Shown here: piece after piece, positions 1-11,700 of the stretch
How positions within the stretch are numbered: the stretch's first letter is position 1
Layout: the number at the start of each line of letters is the position of its first letter
NCBI GenBank assembly: GCA_003116995.1
Contig: BDSL01000034.1
Coordinates: 620,001 to 684,000, forward strand
Source of the DNA: Yamagishiella unicocca
Taxonomy: Eukaryota; Chlorophyta; Chlorophyceae; Chlamydomonadales; Volvocaceae
Direction: 5' to 3'
Length of the DNA: 64,000 nucleotides
Made by a program: the position numbers and the translations under genes
The notes under the pieces: model-generated
What the model was told of the DNA's origin: nothing
Databases searched by the model: none
What the model saw: the letters and a program-made list of their open reading frames with translations, nothing else

Positions 1-428
1 GAGGGGGGCTTGCGCTTGCGCGGGTTGCCAGGCGGCCCAGCAGCAGCGGACTCGCGCGTGGCATCGGCTGGCGCGGGCCCGGCAGGCACCTCCTTGCCGG
101 GCTGCCGCAGTTGGCGGAGCTTCTTCGCTGTAGCTGGCCGAGGCGATTTCTCATCTTCCTCGGTCAACGGAAGTCCGTCCACAGTGCCCGCAAAGACGAC
201 CTCCCTACCCCATCGCCCTCGCATGATAGGCTGGAGCATGTCCGAACTACAGCCACCTGAACCGATCGTGCTGGCCAACGGCGCATCGGCGACCGACTTG
301 CTTGGGTCGGCATGGATGTGTCGACTCGAGTGCGCTAGGCTGCTGATCTCCGCAATGTTCAAATGACACAGTGTGACTGACGATGGATGCCGCTGCTGCT
401 GGCGTCCATGTTGTGCTGAGCTCAGCAT
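1..428 (-). CDS. Partial ORF running off the left edge, unknown protein
   Basis: A minus-strand frame is open from an ATG at 428 to the window edge, at least 142 codons, so the 3' end is missing. The product is hydrophilic. It has a Gln/His-rich start, a central stretch reading GRWGREVVFAGTVDGLPL, then a charged Lys/Glu part, and a PRKRKPP basic cluster near the edge that could be a nuclear localisation signal. No domain is recognised. The plus strand of the same segment is also open (10-366), but its product lacks this charged, low-hydrophobicity character. The gene would be divergent from the solute-binding-protein gene at 976, with about 550 bp between them. An upstream exon is possible, so the start is a guess. 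Confidence 0.35.
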   Translation of the reverse strand, partial: MLSSAQHGRQQQRHPSSVTLCHLNIAEISSLAHSSRHIHADPSKSVADAPLASTIGSGGCSSDMLQPIMRGRWGREVVFAGTVDGLPLTEEDEKSPRPATAKKLRQLRQPGKEVPAGPAPADATRESAAAGPPGNPRKRKPP

Positions 429-975
429 GGAGACTGTCCGCCATGGCCAGGTACCCTTGCAATAGTGATTTACGCCTGGATGCAACCATAACTTAATACT
501 TCCACATTTTTGCGAGCATCGCTGCAGCATTTTGGTTTCGGGTTTGCCTAAAACCAGATTACCGTACTGTGTTTCATTTGTATGATCCTTTTCCTAGCGT
601 TCGACAAGGCACATGAATTATGGCCAGCGGCCGTGGGACTTCCAGGCGTACGACGAAATTGTACGATCACTGCGGGCGGAACCAAACCCAAACAGTTAAC
701 TGTGTAACATATTTGTCATCAAGCTTTTGTTGCGCTGACTTTTCCGCATTCACCAGCCTATTCCACCGGAGTCGTTAAAGTTTCTGGTATCTGCGTTAAC
801 TAGATCCCCGACAGACGGCTCCTGTAGTACCTTTGCTCCAAAACCGAAAATAAAAATTCCGAGCAATAATAGTCTGCGGTCCGGGGTGGCGGCGCCAAGG
901 TGACTCTTCCGTGAGTGACCGTACCCCGGACCGCAAGAGGGTCGAGGCCAAAGGGCATCTCGTCATCGGAGTGAT
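429..975. other. Intergenic spacer between divergent genes
   Basis: About 550 bp of lower GC content than the flanking genes. No convincing coding frame or repeat was seen. It should hold the promoters of the minus-strand edge gene and of the plus-strand gene starting at 976, but no TATA-like box could be assigned with confidence. Confidence 0.4.
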
Positions 976-3950
976 ATGAAAAAGCAGGCCCATCAGAGAA
1001 CGCCTGCGCCGTCATCGGCGCCTGCGCATCCCGCTCTGCGTGTCCTATCGCTGCTTCCCGGCGCTACGGACACCGTAAGGGCACTGTCAGCATCTAGGCT
1101 GCTGGTTGGCAGGACGCATGAGGTGCGTCGATATTCCTGTTGTTGGAGGGGAGTTGTCGAGCTACCGGAAACGAAGGCGCGACGACGATCCTGTTTAGAG
1201 TTTGATGGACTGGGGGGGGGGCGAGAATGCAGCAAGGAGTCCGTCCCCTGGGGGCTGCCGCTGCGGCGACTGGCAGCACGGTGTCGAAGCACGAAACTGT
1301 CTATCGCAACTCAACAGTTGTAGGGTGCCATTGGACTCGGCTCTGTGATGGAATGTATGCTGGACGCGAAGTGGCCAGCGCACTGCAACTGTAGCAACCC
1401 ATGCAAATCGCCGTACGGTACTTTCCGCCCCCGGTGCTCCACCCCACCCCCAGTTTTGTCGGGCATCCACGGGTCTTCCTCGAACCCCCAGTTCTCCAAG
1501 CCTCCCTCGTTCCCCTCTCCCCTAGCGTCCTGACCCCTTCCGTACCTACAGCACCACAGTCCAGTCTCTGATCCCCCCCCAGCGAGCAACAGCCACGAAA
1601 CCCGCGCTGCCACCTCCACCTCAGCTCTTCCCGCCCCCTCACGCCTTCCTCAGCCCCTGTGCCGCCACCTGCTCTGAACCAACCTACACACCTCCCCCCC
1701 TTGTCGTGTAGCCGGGTCTTCTCGCCACCCCCCTTCTCCTGTGTCCACCCGACCCGCGGGTTTCCTCCCAACACCCTTTCCTCCACCCCCCCTCCGCAGT
1801 GCGACTGGCCCGAGCTCCAGCATCTGCCCGCCGTCACCTCGGACAAGCTGGGCGAGATGCCCCCCGCGGACGTGGACGCCGCCATGGTAGGATCGGAGCG
1901 GCCTGCAGGCCTCGACGCGGACTGCGAACGGAACCACCAGCGGTGCACCTCCAGACTGTGATTGCGGCATCCATCCGAAGCGACCGATCGACCGACCGCG
2001 CGAGACCCACATCCCAGCCCAGCTGTAGCTGCCCGCTGTAGCTCCTCCGCGAACAGCGCCTGACCTGTCCGACATGTACGGCACATGTTGGCCCCCTTCT
2101 GGGTCCCCTTCCTCTTAGTGTGCTGCTGGCCATTTTGATTTTGGGCCCCAACTCCCCGCTCGCGAAGCTTGCACGGCTGGGGTAGCTCGCGCGGCCTCCC
2201 CCGCTCGCGGCCCCCCCTTCACTGCCGTGTATCATCTCCACGGGTATTTCCTCGCGTACCCCCCTCCGTCTCCTGCGTCGTGCAAACGGGCCTCCTGCCC
2301 ACCCACCCGCCCGCCCGGCCCCCCGCCCCGCCGCCGCGCAGACCGCCTGCAGCGGCGCGCTTCCGACCCTCGGCTGGTGCGGTGGCGGCCCCGCCTTGCT
2401 GGACCAGGGGCTGTCGACGTACCGTACGGACGTGGAGCAGCTGGCGGCACTACGGCCCGACGTCATCCTGACGCAGATGCAGGTGGATGGAGCAGGGAGA
2501 CGGGGGGTGGGGGGTTGCGGGGGCCAGGATGCGGGCAGGGCGGGGGGTTGTAAAACCCGTTTTACGCGGGCAGGACGGGGGAGGGGGGGCAGGAGCCTCG
2601 CTTACGTGGTGGATTGAGGCGTGGGTCGCTTGAGGTGCCGCCCCCGCTGATCGTTGCAGCGCAGGCATGGTGTAGTGGTGTACGACCCTTTCCGCCGCCG
2701 CGCGCTCCGACCCCTCCCCCTCCCCCCGCCGCTCCACACCCGCGCACGCGGTCGAACGGGGCCCCCTGTCGCCAGGGCCTTGGCCCCGAGCTCACAGCGG
2801 GGCACTACGTGGCCTCCCTGGAGCAGCTGCTGGGCTACCGGCCGGTCGTCGTACACCTGGGGGCGCTGGAGATGGACGGCGTGTGGGCGGACATGCATGC
2901 GGTTTCGGAGGCGCTCCGTCTGGGCGGCGAGGGAGCGGCCGCGATACAAGGTGGGCACGCAGCAGCAGCACCACCTAGGCGTCGCCGTCGTGCCTGTGCT
3001 GTGCCTCAGCCCCTCCGCCAGTTACCGGTTCTTTTATTGTGACCCCCCCCCGCCAGCGGCCCGCGGCCAGCTGGCGGTCCAGTCTACGCCGCCGCGCGCC
3101 TGCACTCCCCCCTGGTGCACTGCCCTCGGTTTGTCGGCCGTGGATTCGCGGATTCTCTTATCAAACCCCCCCTGGAGTCCACTGACAGAGCGAGCGTGCT
3201 GTCTCGGTCTGCGCCGCCGCGCCGCAGTCCTCGGGGGGGGGGTTTTACAGAAAAGAACCGCAGTCCTCATGTGGTGGTGGGGGCTGCCGGGGCGGCTCTC
3301 CGCCGTCCTCTGCCGCCGCCGCCGCTCCGAAACCACACCTCGTCGGTGCATCCGGGGCCGCCGCGGGCTCTCCCCGGTTGCCCTTCTGACGGCGGAGACA
3401 GCCCGCACTCGCGCTCGCGATGGTGGGCGCAATGACCGGACACCGGGACGCGTATGTGTGTGTGGGGGGGTGAGAGGTGGCCACCACACCTCTGGAGCGG
3501 CAGGGAGGCCGCGGCGGCGGGTATGAGGCGAGGGGAGTGACCGCCCGGGGAGGCGCACACGCACGCGCATGAGCCGCCACCGTGGGTGAGCTCCTCCCAA
3601 CCCGGCCCCACATCGGGAGGAGGTCCTCATCCGTGGCGCGGCGCTCACCACCGCCTCCGTTGCATGCTCGATTCAGCAATCCCGCCTTGCGCCATGGGAC
3701 CCCTTTCCCGCCTTGCGCCATGGGACCTCGCGCCGACGCCGACGCCGATGCCAGACCCGTCCTTTACCCACGTCTGGCCATGCCTTCATCCTTCCCCTCC
3801 CAACCTTGTCAAAATCAGTAAGTCCCATGTCGCGTCCCACGTCGATTTACCGGCTCCCCCCACGATCCCCCGTTTCTCCACCTGGTTGGTCCTCCGCCAC
3901 CGCGGCTTCACCCCTGGCGCCTTCTGCTGCCGCTACTGCTGCCGGTGGGC

Positions 3951-3987
<37 letters not shown>

Positions 3988-5030
3988 GGTGGGCCGCTGC
4001 TGCTCGAAGGCCTCCAGCGGCGACTGCAGGCCGCCGCGGAGGCGGGACGCGGGCGGCCCCGCCCTCGCGTGGTGGTCATCCAGTGGCCGGACCCGCTGTT
4101 CGCGGCGGGGGGCTGGGTGCCGCAGCTGGTGGGCCTGGCGGGCGCGCGGGACGTGCTGGGCAAGGTCGAGGAGGCGGCCACGTTCACAGCGCAGCAGCTG
4201 GCAGGTGCGGCAGTGCACTTGGGCGGCCTGCTCGGGGGTGGGGGGGCATAAGAACCGGCTGCACTGGATGGATGGGTGGGTGGGTGGGGTGGGGTGGGGT
4301 GATGACTCGGGTTAACTGGTGGGGTGTAGATAGAAATTTGTAGCTAGGTGTACTGTTATGCTCGGAGGGCAAGCACTGGGCCTCATTTGCTACCGTCTTT
4401 CTAGCTGCGGTAGGTGCGAGGGTTCACACGACCGTAGCCGTGGGTAGGGGGCTGGGCTGTTGTGCCAGTGCAAGTTGCACCGCGACTGTTGCAGTGCAAC
4501 GCATGGCCCTCCACAAACGGTGAACGGGGGATCGTACCTGCTCGGCCGCCAGCGTCCACCCCTACACGCCAAGTATACCTTATACCTGCTGGGACACTTC
4601 GTTTACCCTCCTCCCGTAAATTTACCCTCATCGTCCGCTTCCCCCCCACCCGCCGACCCGTGGGTCTGCTGCAGAGGCCCGTCCGGACGTCCTGGTCTTC
4701 GCGTTGTGCGGCTTCGACCTGGCCGCGTCGCGGCGCCTTGCTGCCCAGGCGCTGGAGCAGCTGGCGGCCGCGGGCGCCGGTGCGGCCGAGGCGGTGCGGC
4801 GGGCTCGGGTGGTCGTCACGGACGGCCTGCGGGTGTTCAGCCGGCCTGGGCCCTGGCTGGTGCCCTCCCTGGAGGTGCTGGTGGAGGCGTTCCATGGGGA
4901 GGCGCAGGGGTACGGCCATGAGGGCCACCTGTGGGCGCTGCTGCCGGGGGCGGGCGCAGGCACGGGCGCGGGTGTGGGTGCGGGTGCCGGGGGGTCGAAT
5001 GCAGCGGTCCGGCCAGCGGGGGCGGTGTGA
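976..5030 (+). CDS. BtuF/cobalamin-type periplasmic-binding-fold protein (Peripla_BP_2 family)
   Basis: Exons 976-1122, 1800-1886, 2342-2482, 2776-2950, 4010-4204 and 4675-5030 join in phase to 366 aa. The order of conserved segments follows bacterial B12/siderophore-binding proteins (BtuF-like, COG0614): RVLSLLPGATDTV near residue 22; GRTHECDWPE across the exon 1/2 junction; LSTYRTDVEQLAALRPDVIL near 100-118; VVVIQWPDPLFAAGGWVP in exon 5; RPDVLVFALCGFDL near 251-264; and a C-terminal RPGPWLVPSLEVL segment. Bacterial homologues deliver substrate to an ABC importer; the substrate here (corrinoid or iron chelate) is inferred only. The ATG at 976 follows an in-frame stop at 916. No signal peptide or membrane segment is evident. 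The exon 5 acceptor (AAG after a CTG repeat) is chosen by phase and is the weakest junction. The usual CxxC motif after ILTQ is not seen, so a small exon could be missing. Confidence 0.8.
3952..4004 (+). repeat. CTG/GCTGCC trinucleotide tract just before a splice acceptor
   Basis: About ten GCTGCT units lie between two copies of GGTGGGCCGCTGCTG. The tract ends directly upstream of the proposed acceptor of exon 5 of the solute-binding-protein gene. It is placed in the intron because reading through it gives poly-Ala or poly-Leu that family members lack, and because the phase fits a start at 4010. Confidence 0.6.
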
Positions 5031-6897
5031 CGGGTTAACGCTGTGTGGGGGGTGGGGAACCCCGGGGGTTGGGGTTTCGGTGTTTTTCTCGTGAGCGAGT
5101 TACCGGTATGTACAGGGATATGTGGAGGAACGCGGGTGTTCATTGATCAAAAGGCGGAATTGGTGAGCAGCCGGAGCTGGTTATGGCCCAGATCGGTAGG
5201 TGCAGGAGGCGGCGGTCGGCGCGGTGAGTGTGTGGGTGTGTGAGGGGTGGTGAGCCGTGGGGGGAAGTGAGATCCGGGCAACACCTCGCAACGAAACCTT
5301 TTCGCGAGGCCGCTTATTCGCGCGCCAGTGCACTTTTGGACTTGGTTGCATTGGCAACTGCGACCGCGGCTGGATGTGGGTGGGGCCATGGAATGCGAGG
5401 TGCAAGGCGTGGGTCATGCGTGCAGCGGTAAGGCTGTGGTCCCGATACGGCGCAGCACTCCAGCGACAAATCGAAATAAACCTTGGTCCGAGCATGTATG
5501 TGGCGCTTTGTCAGGACTGATAGCAGCAGTGTGAGCTGTATGATCTGCAGGGGGTTTCAATTCCGTTTCATATCCCGTGGTTAGTTACATTCAGAAACGG
5601 CGGGGGGATTACGGATCAGATCTGGCGCGCATGCAGGCGCTTCGCATACATAGTAAAGTTGGTAGGACTGATCGTGGGTCAGACGGGTGGATCGCCTCAG
5701 TGATGATGCGTCTGGTTACGGACATCGCGCGAGATCGCCACTGTTGCGCAGTAATACTCTCAAGTCGCGGATTTCACGTTTTGAAACAAGGTGGGAACCC
5801 CGCGAATGATCTTCATGTGCACGCCTGATACTGTTATCTTGTACCGGAATGCGATGAAAGTGATGTGAGTAACAATCAAGACGTTGACGCTTATGTACAT
5901 AGGTACTGACCGTACAGCGGCAGCCAGGGCTCGTGCGCGCAAAACACGATGCCCGATGCGCACGTCTTGATTGTAATGAGCTTATGCACTGTGAGGAATG
6001 TCGGCCTCCCTCTTAGCGCTACCCACCGCGTCCGCCCGCCACCATTTGAAAGGAAAACGGGGTCCCGCCGGCGCGATTCCATCTATGCAGATGGCAAACT
6101 CCTCTAAAAGGCCTCTCACGAACAACTCAAACGGCTGCACGATGGACAGGCAACTGTGGATGCTTCCGGTCGACCGCAACTCGAACATCGACCATGTGCC
6201 GTTGTGCGTTTGAAGCAAAGAATGCTCTCCGATGTGCAGAACTGCATTAAATCCCCGTTCATCTGAACCATCAGACGATGCCATCGGTGTCGATGCAACT
6301 GGTGCGCACGAGAAACGGGAAAGTAGTGGTGCCCAAGCCAAAACCAATCGAAGGCGTTTGTCGCATTTGCAATTAGAAAAACCTTAAGTACGCAATTCCC
6401 ATTTATGCATCGCCAATACGAAGACCATTTTGACGTTGACCGAGTGCGCTGGCAAGGCAGTTGAGTGTGAGCTTCTGGAATGCGCGTCACAAGCTAAGAA
6501 ATAACAAAGGTGAAAGGCACAGTTATTCAGGAGACGCGTACTGCTTAAAGTGAGGGGAGGCGTTTGAGGGATGGTGGCGGGAGAGAGATGACCCGGGGAG
6601 GCCCGTATGTCAGACTCACGGCATCACGCTGGCAGCCCTTACGCGCATAATGTCCGTCATGCTCGGTGTCCGTGCAGGAAATATACTGCAATACATTACT
6701 ATGTTACCCCGTTTATCACTTCGTTGCACATACTGCCGTTTCTGTATTGTATACGCAGTGGGTTCCGAGCACGTAGCAAGGATACAGTAAAAAAGCTTGG
6801 CCCTGGGCGTAGTTTATCTTGTTCCTGTTAGCGTAAGTGTTAGGGCGGAGCAGCTGGCGCTGACGCGTGGAGGTGACATCTCTTTAACTTCTCTTAG
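5031..6897. other. Gene-poor spacer with doubtful ORFs
   Basis: About 1.9 kb of mixed, lower-GC sequence between the solute-binding-protein gene and the small GATA gene. A plus-strand frame at 5577-5828 (83 codons, GTG start) ends at a possible donor. Two overlapping minus frames lie at 5982-6347 and 6116-6490; the latter carries a CSSCGRPEASTVACPSC cysteine pair. None has splice-linked partners or a recognisable family, so none is called. The unresolved first exon of the small GATA gene should lie in the last few hundred bases. Confidence 0.4.
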
Positions 6898-6932
6898 GCC
6901 ACGTTCGCCGTCGGACTGGCCGACACCGGTCC

Positions 6933-8449
6933 ATGGACTGTGGACAGGACGCGACGATGGTCCCTCATCCAGCGGATTTACATTCAGCAGATGAACATGG
7001 CGAGAAGCCCGACAAGGTAAGATTGGCTGCAGCGGCTGAGGTTAGAGTTGTTAGGGGATGTAGGACAGCACGAAGAGCCTTTATGCCTAGGGAGCCGCAC
7101 ATCGCACTGGATTCAACGGGGATTTTATATGGTCAACTAGGGGCTTGCGGGCTTGGCCGGGAAGTTATCGCGGGTTAATATCCAAACGCGAACGGATGTA
7201 GAAGCCGTGGCAAGCCGCTCAAGCCGTGAGCTGAAGAAATGCCTAAGGATAATCGTAGTTGTTGATGAAATTCAGAAATAAGTGCACCGGATCAGAGTCG
7301 GTCCGGTAATGAGTATCTCGTTACAATGTTTGGAGAGGAAGGGCATGGCCGCAAATGCACAGGGATGCAAGTCACTAGGTTAAGGGATAAAAGCCGGTGG
7401 TGTGTGAGGCGATGCGCTTGGGCGTTGACCTTGTTAGTCTAGTCGCAAAGGGTGTGGGCTCGGTCAGCGGCACGATACCAGGACAGTGTCCGCCGAAGTC
7501 CAGCATCGCGATGAAGGATTGCTGGTGTAGACTTCTCTTGATGGATTCCTTCTGACCTTGATCCCGCTAGATGCAGATGTGCTGGGCAGTTTGCGAGGTT
7601 CATCATGACTCCTTCGAAAGTCATCCCAACGAAGCGGATAGCTTACCACGATGATTGCCATATCGCAGGCGTGCAACAATTGTAATACTACACGCACACC
7701 CCTCTGGCGGAAGGAAGCTGGCGAGTTGTTGTGCAACGCCTGTGGCATCTACTTCAAATCACGAGGCGTCCACAGGTGATCAGGACCTGCAACTCAGTGA
7801 CATTTCAACCGCTTAACTTGAAGCATATTACCACTATGGGGCTGACTGGACGCCGTGCCTTTCACGTCTTCGTGCATCGTAGGCCCGTTGAGCTTATTCG
7901 GGCGCAGCTGAATCAGTCATCGCGACGCGGATGCGCACCTAGCGGGGGAGCTGGAGGCGATGGCATGTAAGTCGCTTCCCGTCTATCGGTCGCGAGGCGG
8001 GCGGCGGCGAGTACCGTACCTCCTCCATCTTGTAATATGTGGGACTGCTTTGGCTGGATTGCTGCGGGATTGCCTGCACCGGGACCCGTCGGGCATAAAT
8101 GATGACACCAGGTTGCCTGTCTGTTCCGTTGCCTCTGCGCAGTCGCACGCGCACTTTACCTGGTCAGGTGACACGCAAGTCGGCCAGGAAGCGTCAAGAG
8201 CGAGTTCTGTATGGCGAGGAACCGTCTGAGCCTCGTCAGGTGAGTTCCGCAACAGGCTCACACATCCGGTCCTCGATGTCGGACGATGGTAGGGTAGGTG
8301 CCGCGCCGATCGGCTTTCCCACCGTGCTGGCACTAGGGCATGTATTAGCAAGCGGAACCTCGTCATCGCATCTTTCCCAACGCACTGAATACTTTACGAC
8401 TCCTACCACACATCATAGCGACTACTACAACTACAGAACCGGGGGTTAG
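6933..8449 (+). CDS. Small GATA-type zinc-finger transcription factor
   Basis: Exons 6933-7016 (open 5' to an acceptor at 6897), 7669-7775, 7883-7966 and 8143-8449 give 193 aa from Met 6933. An upstream exon is likely, because the first exon is open back to a splice acceptor. One GATA finger spans residues 30-53: Cys30-x2-Cys33, TPLWRK, then Cys50-x2-Cys53 in [19 protein letters not shown]. The loop between the Cys pairs has 16 residues; 17 (animal and fungal) or 18 (plant) is usual. A basic patch [18 protein letters not shown] follows the finger and probably helps DNA binding or nuclear import. The last exon could instead end at a GTGAGT at 8240. Sequence-specific DNA binding is expected from the family; target genes are unknown. 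Confidence 0.75.
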
Positions 8450-8711
8450 TCGCGTGAAGGCCATTGCCGTTTGGAAACGCTGTAGGCCGAAGGCGATGGA
8501 TTTGCCCTCCTCCCTTCCGGTCCTCCTCCCTATTCCCCGTGCTCGCCAAACAAAGACCCCAAAGTGCTTTCAGCAATCCTACCTCAACCCGTAGTCCGGA
8601 CTGGTGCGTGACGAAGTCCAACCCTCAGCCCGGCTTGGCCACATGCCTCACTTCTTCCCAACTCACCTGCCCCCGCCCTCCCAACTCCCACAGCTGCGGC
8701 CGCTTCCTGCC

Positions 8712-11700
8712 ATGGGCCCCAAGGCTGCGCGGCTTTCCGTGCACAACGATGCCGCGAGCATGCTGCACCAGCAGCTGCTAGCATCCATTCTCAGGTACGA
8801 ACGAATGTGGCGGCTCGTCCCAACTGCCGTCGTACTGCGCTCCAGCACAGGGCGCTCCGACGCAGTGGGCTTTTTCGCAGCGGGCGTTGTTGGCGCCTGC
8901 GTCCCGTCTTGACCGCAGCTGGTGCCGGTGCGCAGGTATGACGGCGGCCGCGACCGACAGCAGAACGGGGCCCTCGGCTACGGCTATGGGTACGGCCACT
9001 GCCACTATCTGTCCCCAGACGAGGACCCTCGGTTTGACACGGAGTACGGCATTTATGCGGAGGGCGATGAGGGCCGGTTGCAGACCAGGCGCGGCGCGCA
9101 TCCGGTGCAGGACGGTGGCGGCGATGACGCATCCGGTGTTGGCGAGGATGATGAAGACCGGGGCCCCTTGAGCCCCGCCTTCAGCACCGGGCCCGAGCTG
9201 AAGGAGGATGACGACGCTGGGACGGTGGCGGCCTTCCTGCTCCGCATGCGCAGCACGGGCGGGCTGCGGCGGCAGCAGCACCACCACCAGCAGCGGCAGC
9301 AGCAGCAGCTGAAGCAGCGATTGAGCGATGGTGAGGAGGGGGTTGCTGGTGGCAGGCAGCACCGGAGCGGCTACCCAGCCAGCTTCCGGGAAAGACTGGA
9401 CAGCGATGAAGGTCTCAGCGATGGAGCCATCATGCGTCGAGACGACAGCGAAGCAGCTGCGGATTACGCTGCGGCCGGGCGGCGGCCCGTGGAGCGGCGC
9501 TCGGCACGGGCCGTGTCTTCCACGGCGGCGGCATCAGCCAAAGCTGCCGTTGGCGGCGCCTATGCGGCGGGTGCTGTTGGCGGGCGTGGCGCGGCGCAGA
9601 GCAGCCATGGAGAGGTTGAAATGGCGCTGATGGCGCTGAAGAAGGAGGAGCTGTTGGGGATGCTGCCGCTGGGAGCTGTGCACGTGGCCAACGGCAGCGG
9701 CCGTCGGGGACAGACCCACTTCCCCAATCCTGGCGACGAAGCGCACTCGGACGAGGACGTGTACCACCAGGTGCGTCCCGGGCATGATGGGTCTGGCCTT
9801 GTGATCGGATGTCATGATTCGTGGCAGGGAGATCCCCCAGCTTTCCTCGGCTGTTGGTGTTGGACCGCCTGAGTTTTGCCCTTCCCGCACACACAAGCTT
9901 GAACTCCCGCTCCCGAATTGTGCGACCTCAGCATGGCCGTGGTCGAGGGGCGCTTGACGACGGGCGCACGAGTCCGGGCCGATGCGGAGAAGAGGGCGAC
10001 GATGACGACTTGGACCATTCCCGCCGCGGAGGTCAGCCCGGCGACTTGCGGGTCCTCAGGCACAGCGCGGCCCAGATCCCGCTGCTGGGCCCGCAGGGCG
10101 CGCTGCGGTTGCTGACCCGCCCTGAAGCGGCGCGGCTGCTGCTGGCTGGAGGGGGCGACCCCCTGGAGCGCCTCCGGCTCGCTGCCGGCGGCCTCGTGTC
10201 CCAACTGCCCTCCACCAACGGCGATGCGCACGACGACGAGGATGAGGGTGATGTGGGGGACAGGTACGGCGATCTGAGGCAACCGCCGAGCCCCAACGAC
10301 GACCCGCTCATCGGGCCCCAGCAGGGCATTCCGTACGGGCCCCAGCAGGGCATTCCGTACGACATCGACATGGACGTGGATGTGGTGGGCAAGCGCACCT
10401 CCATGGGGCCATCGCGGGGCGCGCAGGGGGCGCTGTCTGCGCAGGAGCTGCTGGCGCTGACCCGGGGCACCGGCCTGCCGGGTGCCGATTGCCAGGCTGC
10501 GTCGAGGCTGCATTATGGGTTTGACCCGGAGGGTGCCGACAAGCTACGAGGCCCGTCCACCGATGGCATCGATGCGAAAGTGCGGGAGCAGGGCTCCCAG
10601 GCACAGCCGGGCCGCGCGGGGCCGCCAGGTTTCGGCACGGCAGCGACGGCGGCGGCAGCAGCAGCAGCAGCGGCGGCGTGCAGGAACTCGACCGGGTGTC
10701 CGCCGCCGCCGCCGCGGCCGCCCCGAAACCACAAGGGCCCGCTGCTGTGTTCCAACTGCGGCACCACGCAGACGCCGCTGTGGCGCAAGGACCGCGAGAC
10801 TGGGTGTACAATGGTGCGCTGGGTCGGGGTTGAGGACCCTTACAATAAATAAGTTGTGGTCGTGCTCGGGGCCACTACTCCGGCTTCCTGCCCAGCTCCC
10901 ACAGTCTCCCTTCGTGCCGCCCTGGCCTCCCATACCATGGTTACTTACCCCCTCCCCCCCACCGGCCGAGTCACCGGCTCGTATTTGTAACTCCCCCCAC
11001 CCCCTTCCCCCCACCTATGCCGCCCCTCCTGGCAGTGCAACGCCTGTGGCATCTACAAGCAGACCCACGGCTTCGACCGGCCAGTGGGCGGCCGGAACCA
11101 CGCGCCGCAGCCCGTATCCAAGCGCTGCCCGGCGCAGCGCAGCGCCCCTTCTCGCAGCGCCGCCAGCGACCAGCTGGGAGGTCGGAATTCACGCCAGGAC
11201 GCGGCAGCTGCGAGCCAGGACGCGCCGAGCCGCCCCGGAAGACACTCCGCCCAGCCGGGAGCCCGATGGGCCCAGTCTGCAGGCGTAAACTCGACCGCGT
11301 CCAGGGGCGCAGTCGGCGGGGAGCGGCTAGTGAGCCGGATCAACGACGGTCGCGCGGAGCTGATGCAGACGTCGTACGACAATCAGTTGGATCCGTTTGT
11401 GGTTGGGCCGGACAGGCAGCAGCAGCAGCAGGCGGTGCTCGCGGAGGCGGAACGCGAGGAGGTGTTGGGCCATGGGGCGGAGGAGGCGTCGCAGGGGCGG
11501 GCTGAGCGGCGACGGACCGGGGGGCAGGCGCAGGGGGACTCGTCTGGCGCAGCGGGCGGCTCACCGGTGTCGTCGTTGCCGCCGGGTCAAGGTCGGGGGG
11601 GTGCTGGCGAGCCGGCACCGGAAGCTGGAGCGGAGGCCGCCGGGGGACGCGGTCCGCTGCCGGCGGCGGGGATGATGAAGTCGGAGCCTGGAGCTACTGC

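Noticed and set aside
6116..6490. Minus-strand ORF with CSSCGRPEASTVACPSC, possible zinc finger
   Set aside because: It overlaps another equally open minus frame, has no splice partners and no recognisable fold; kept only as a note in the spacer entry.
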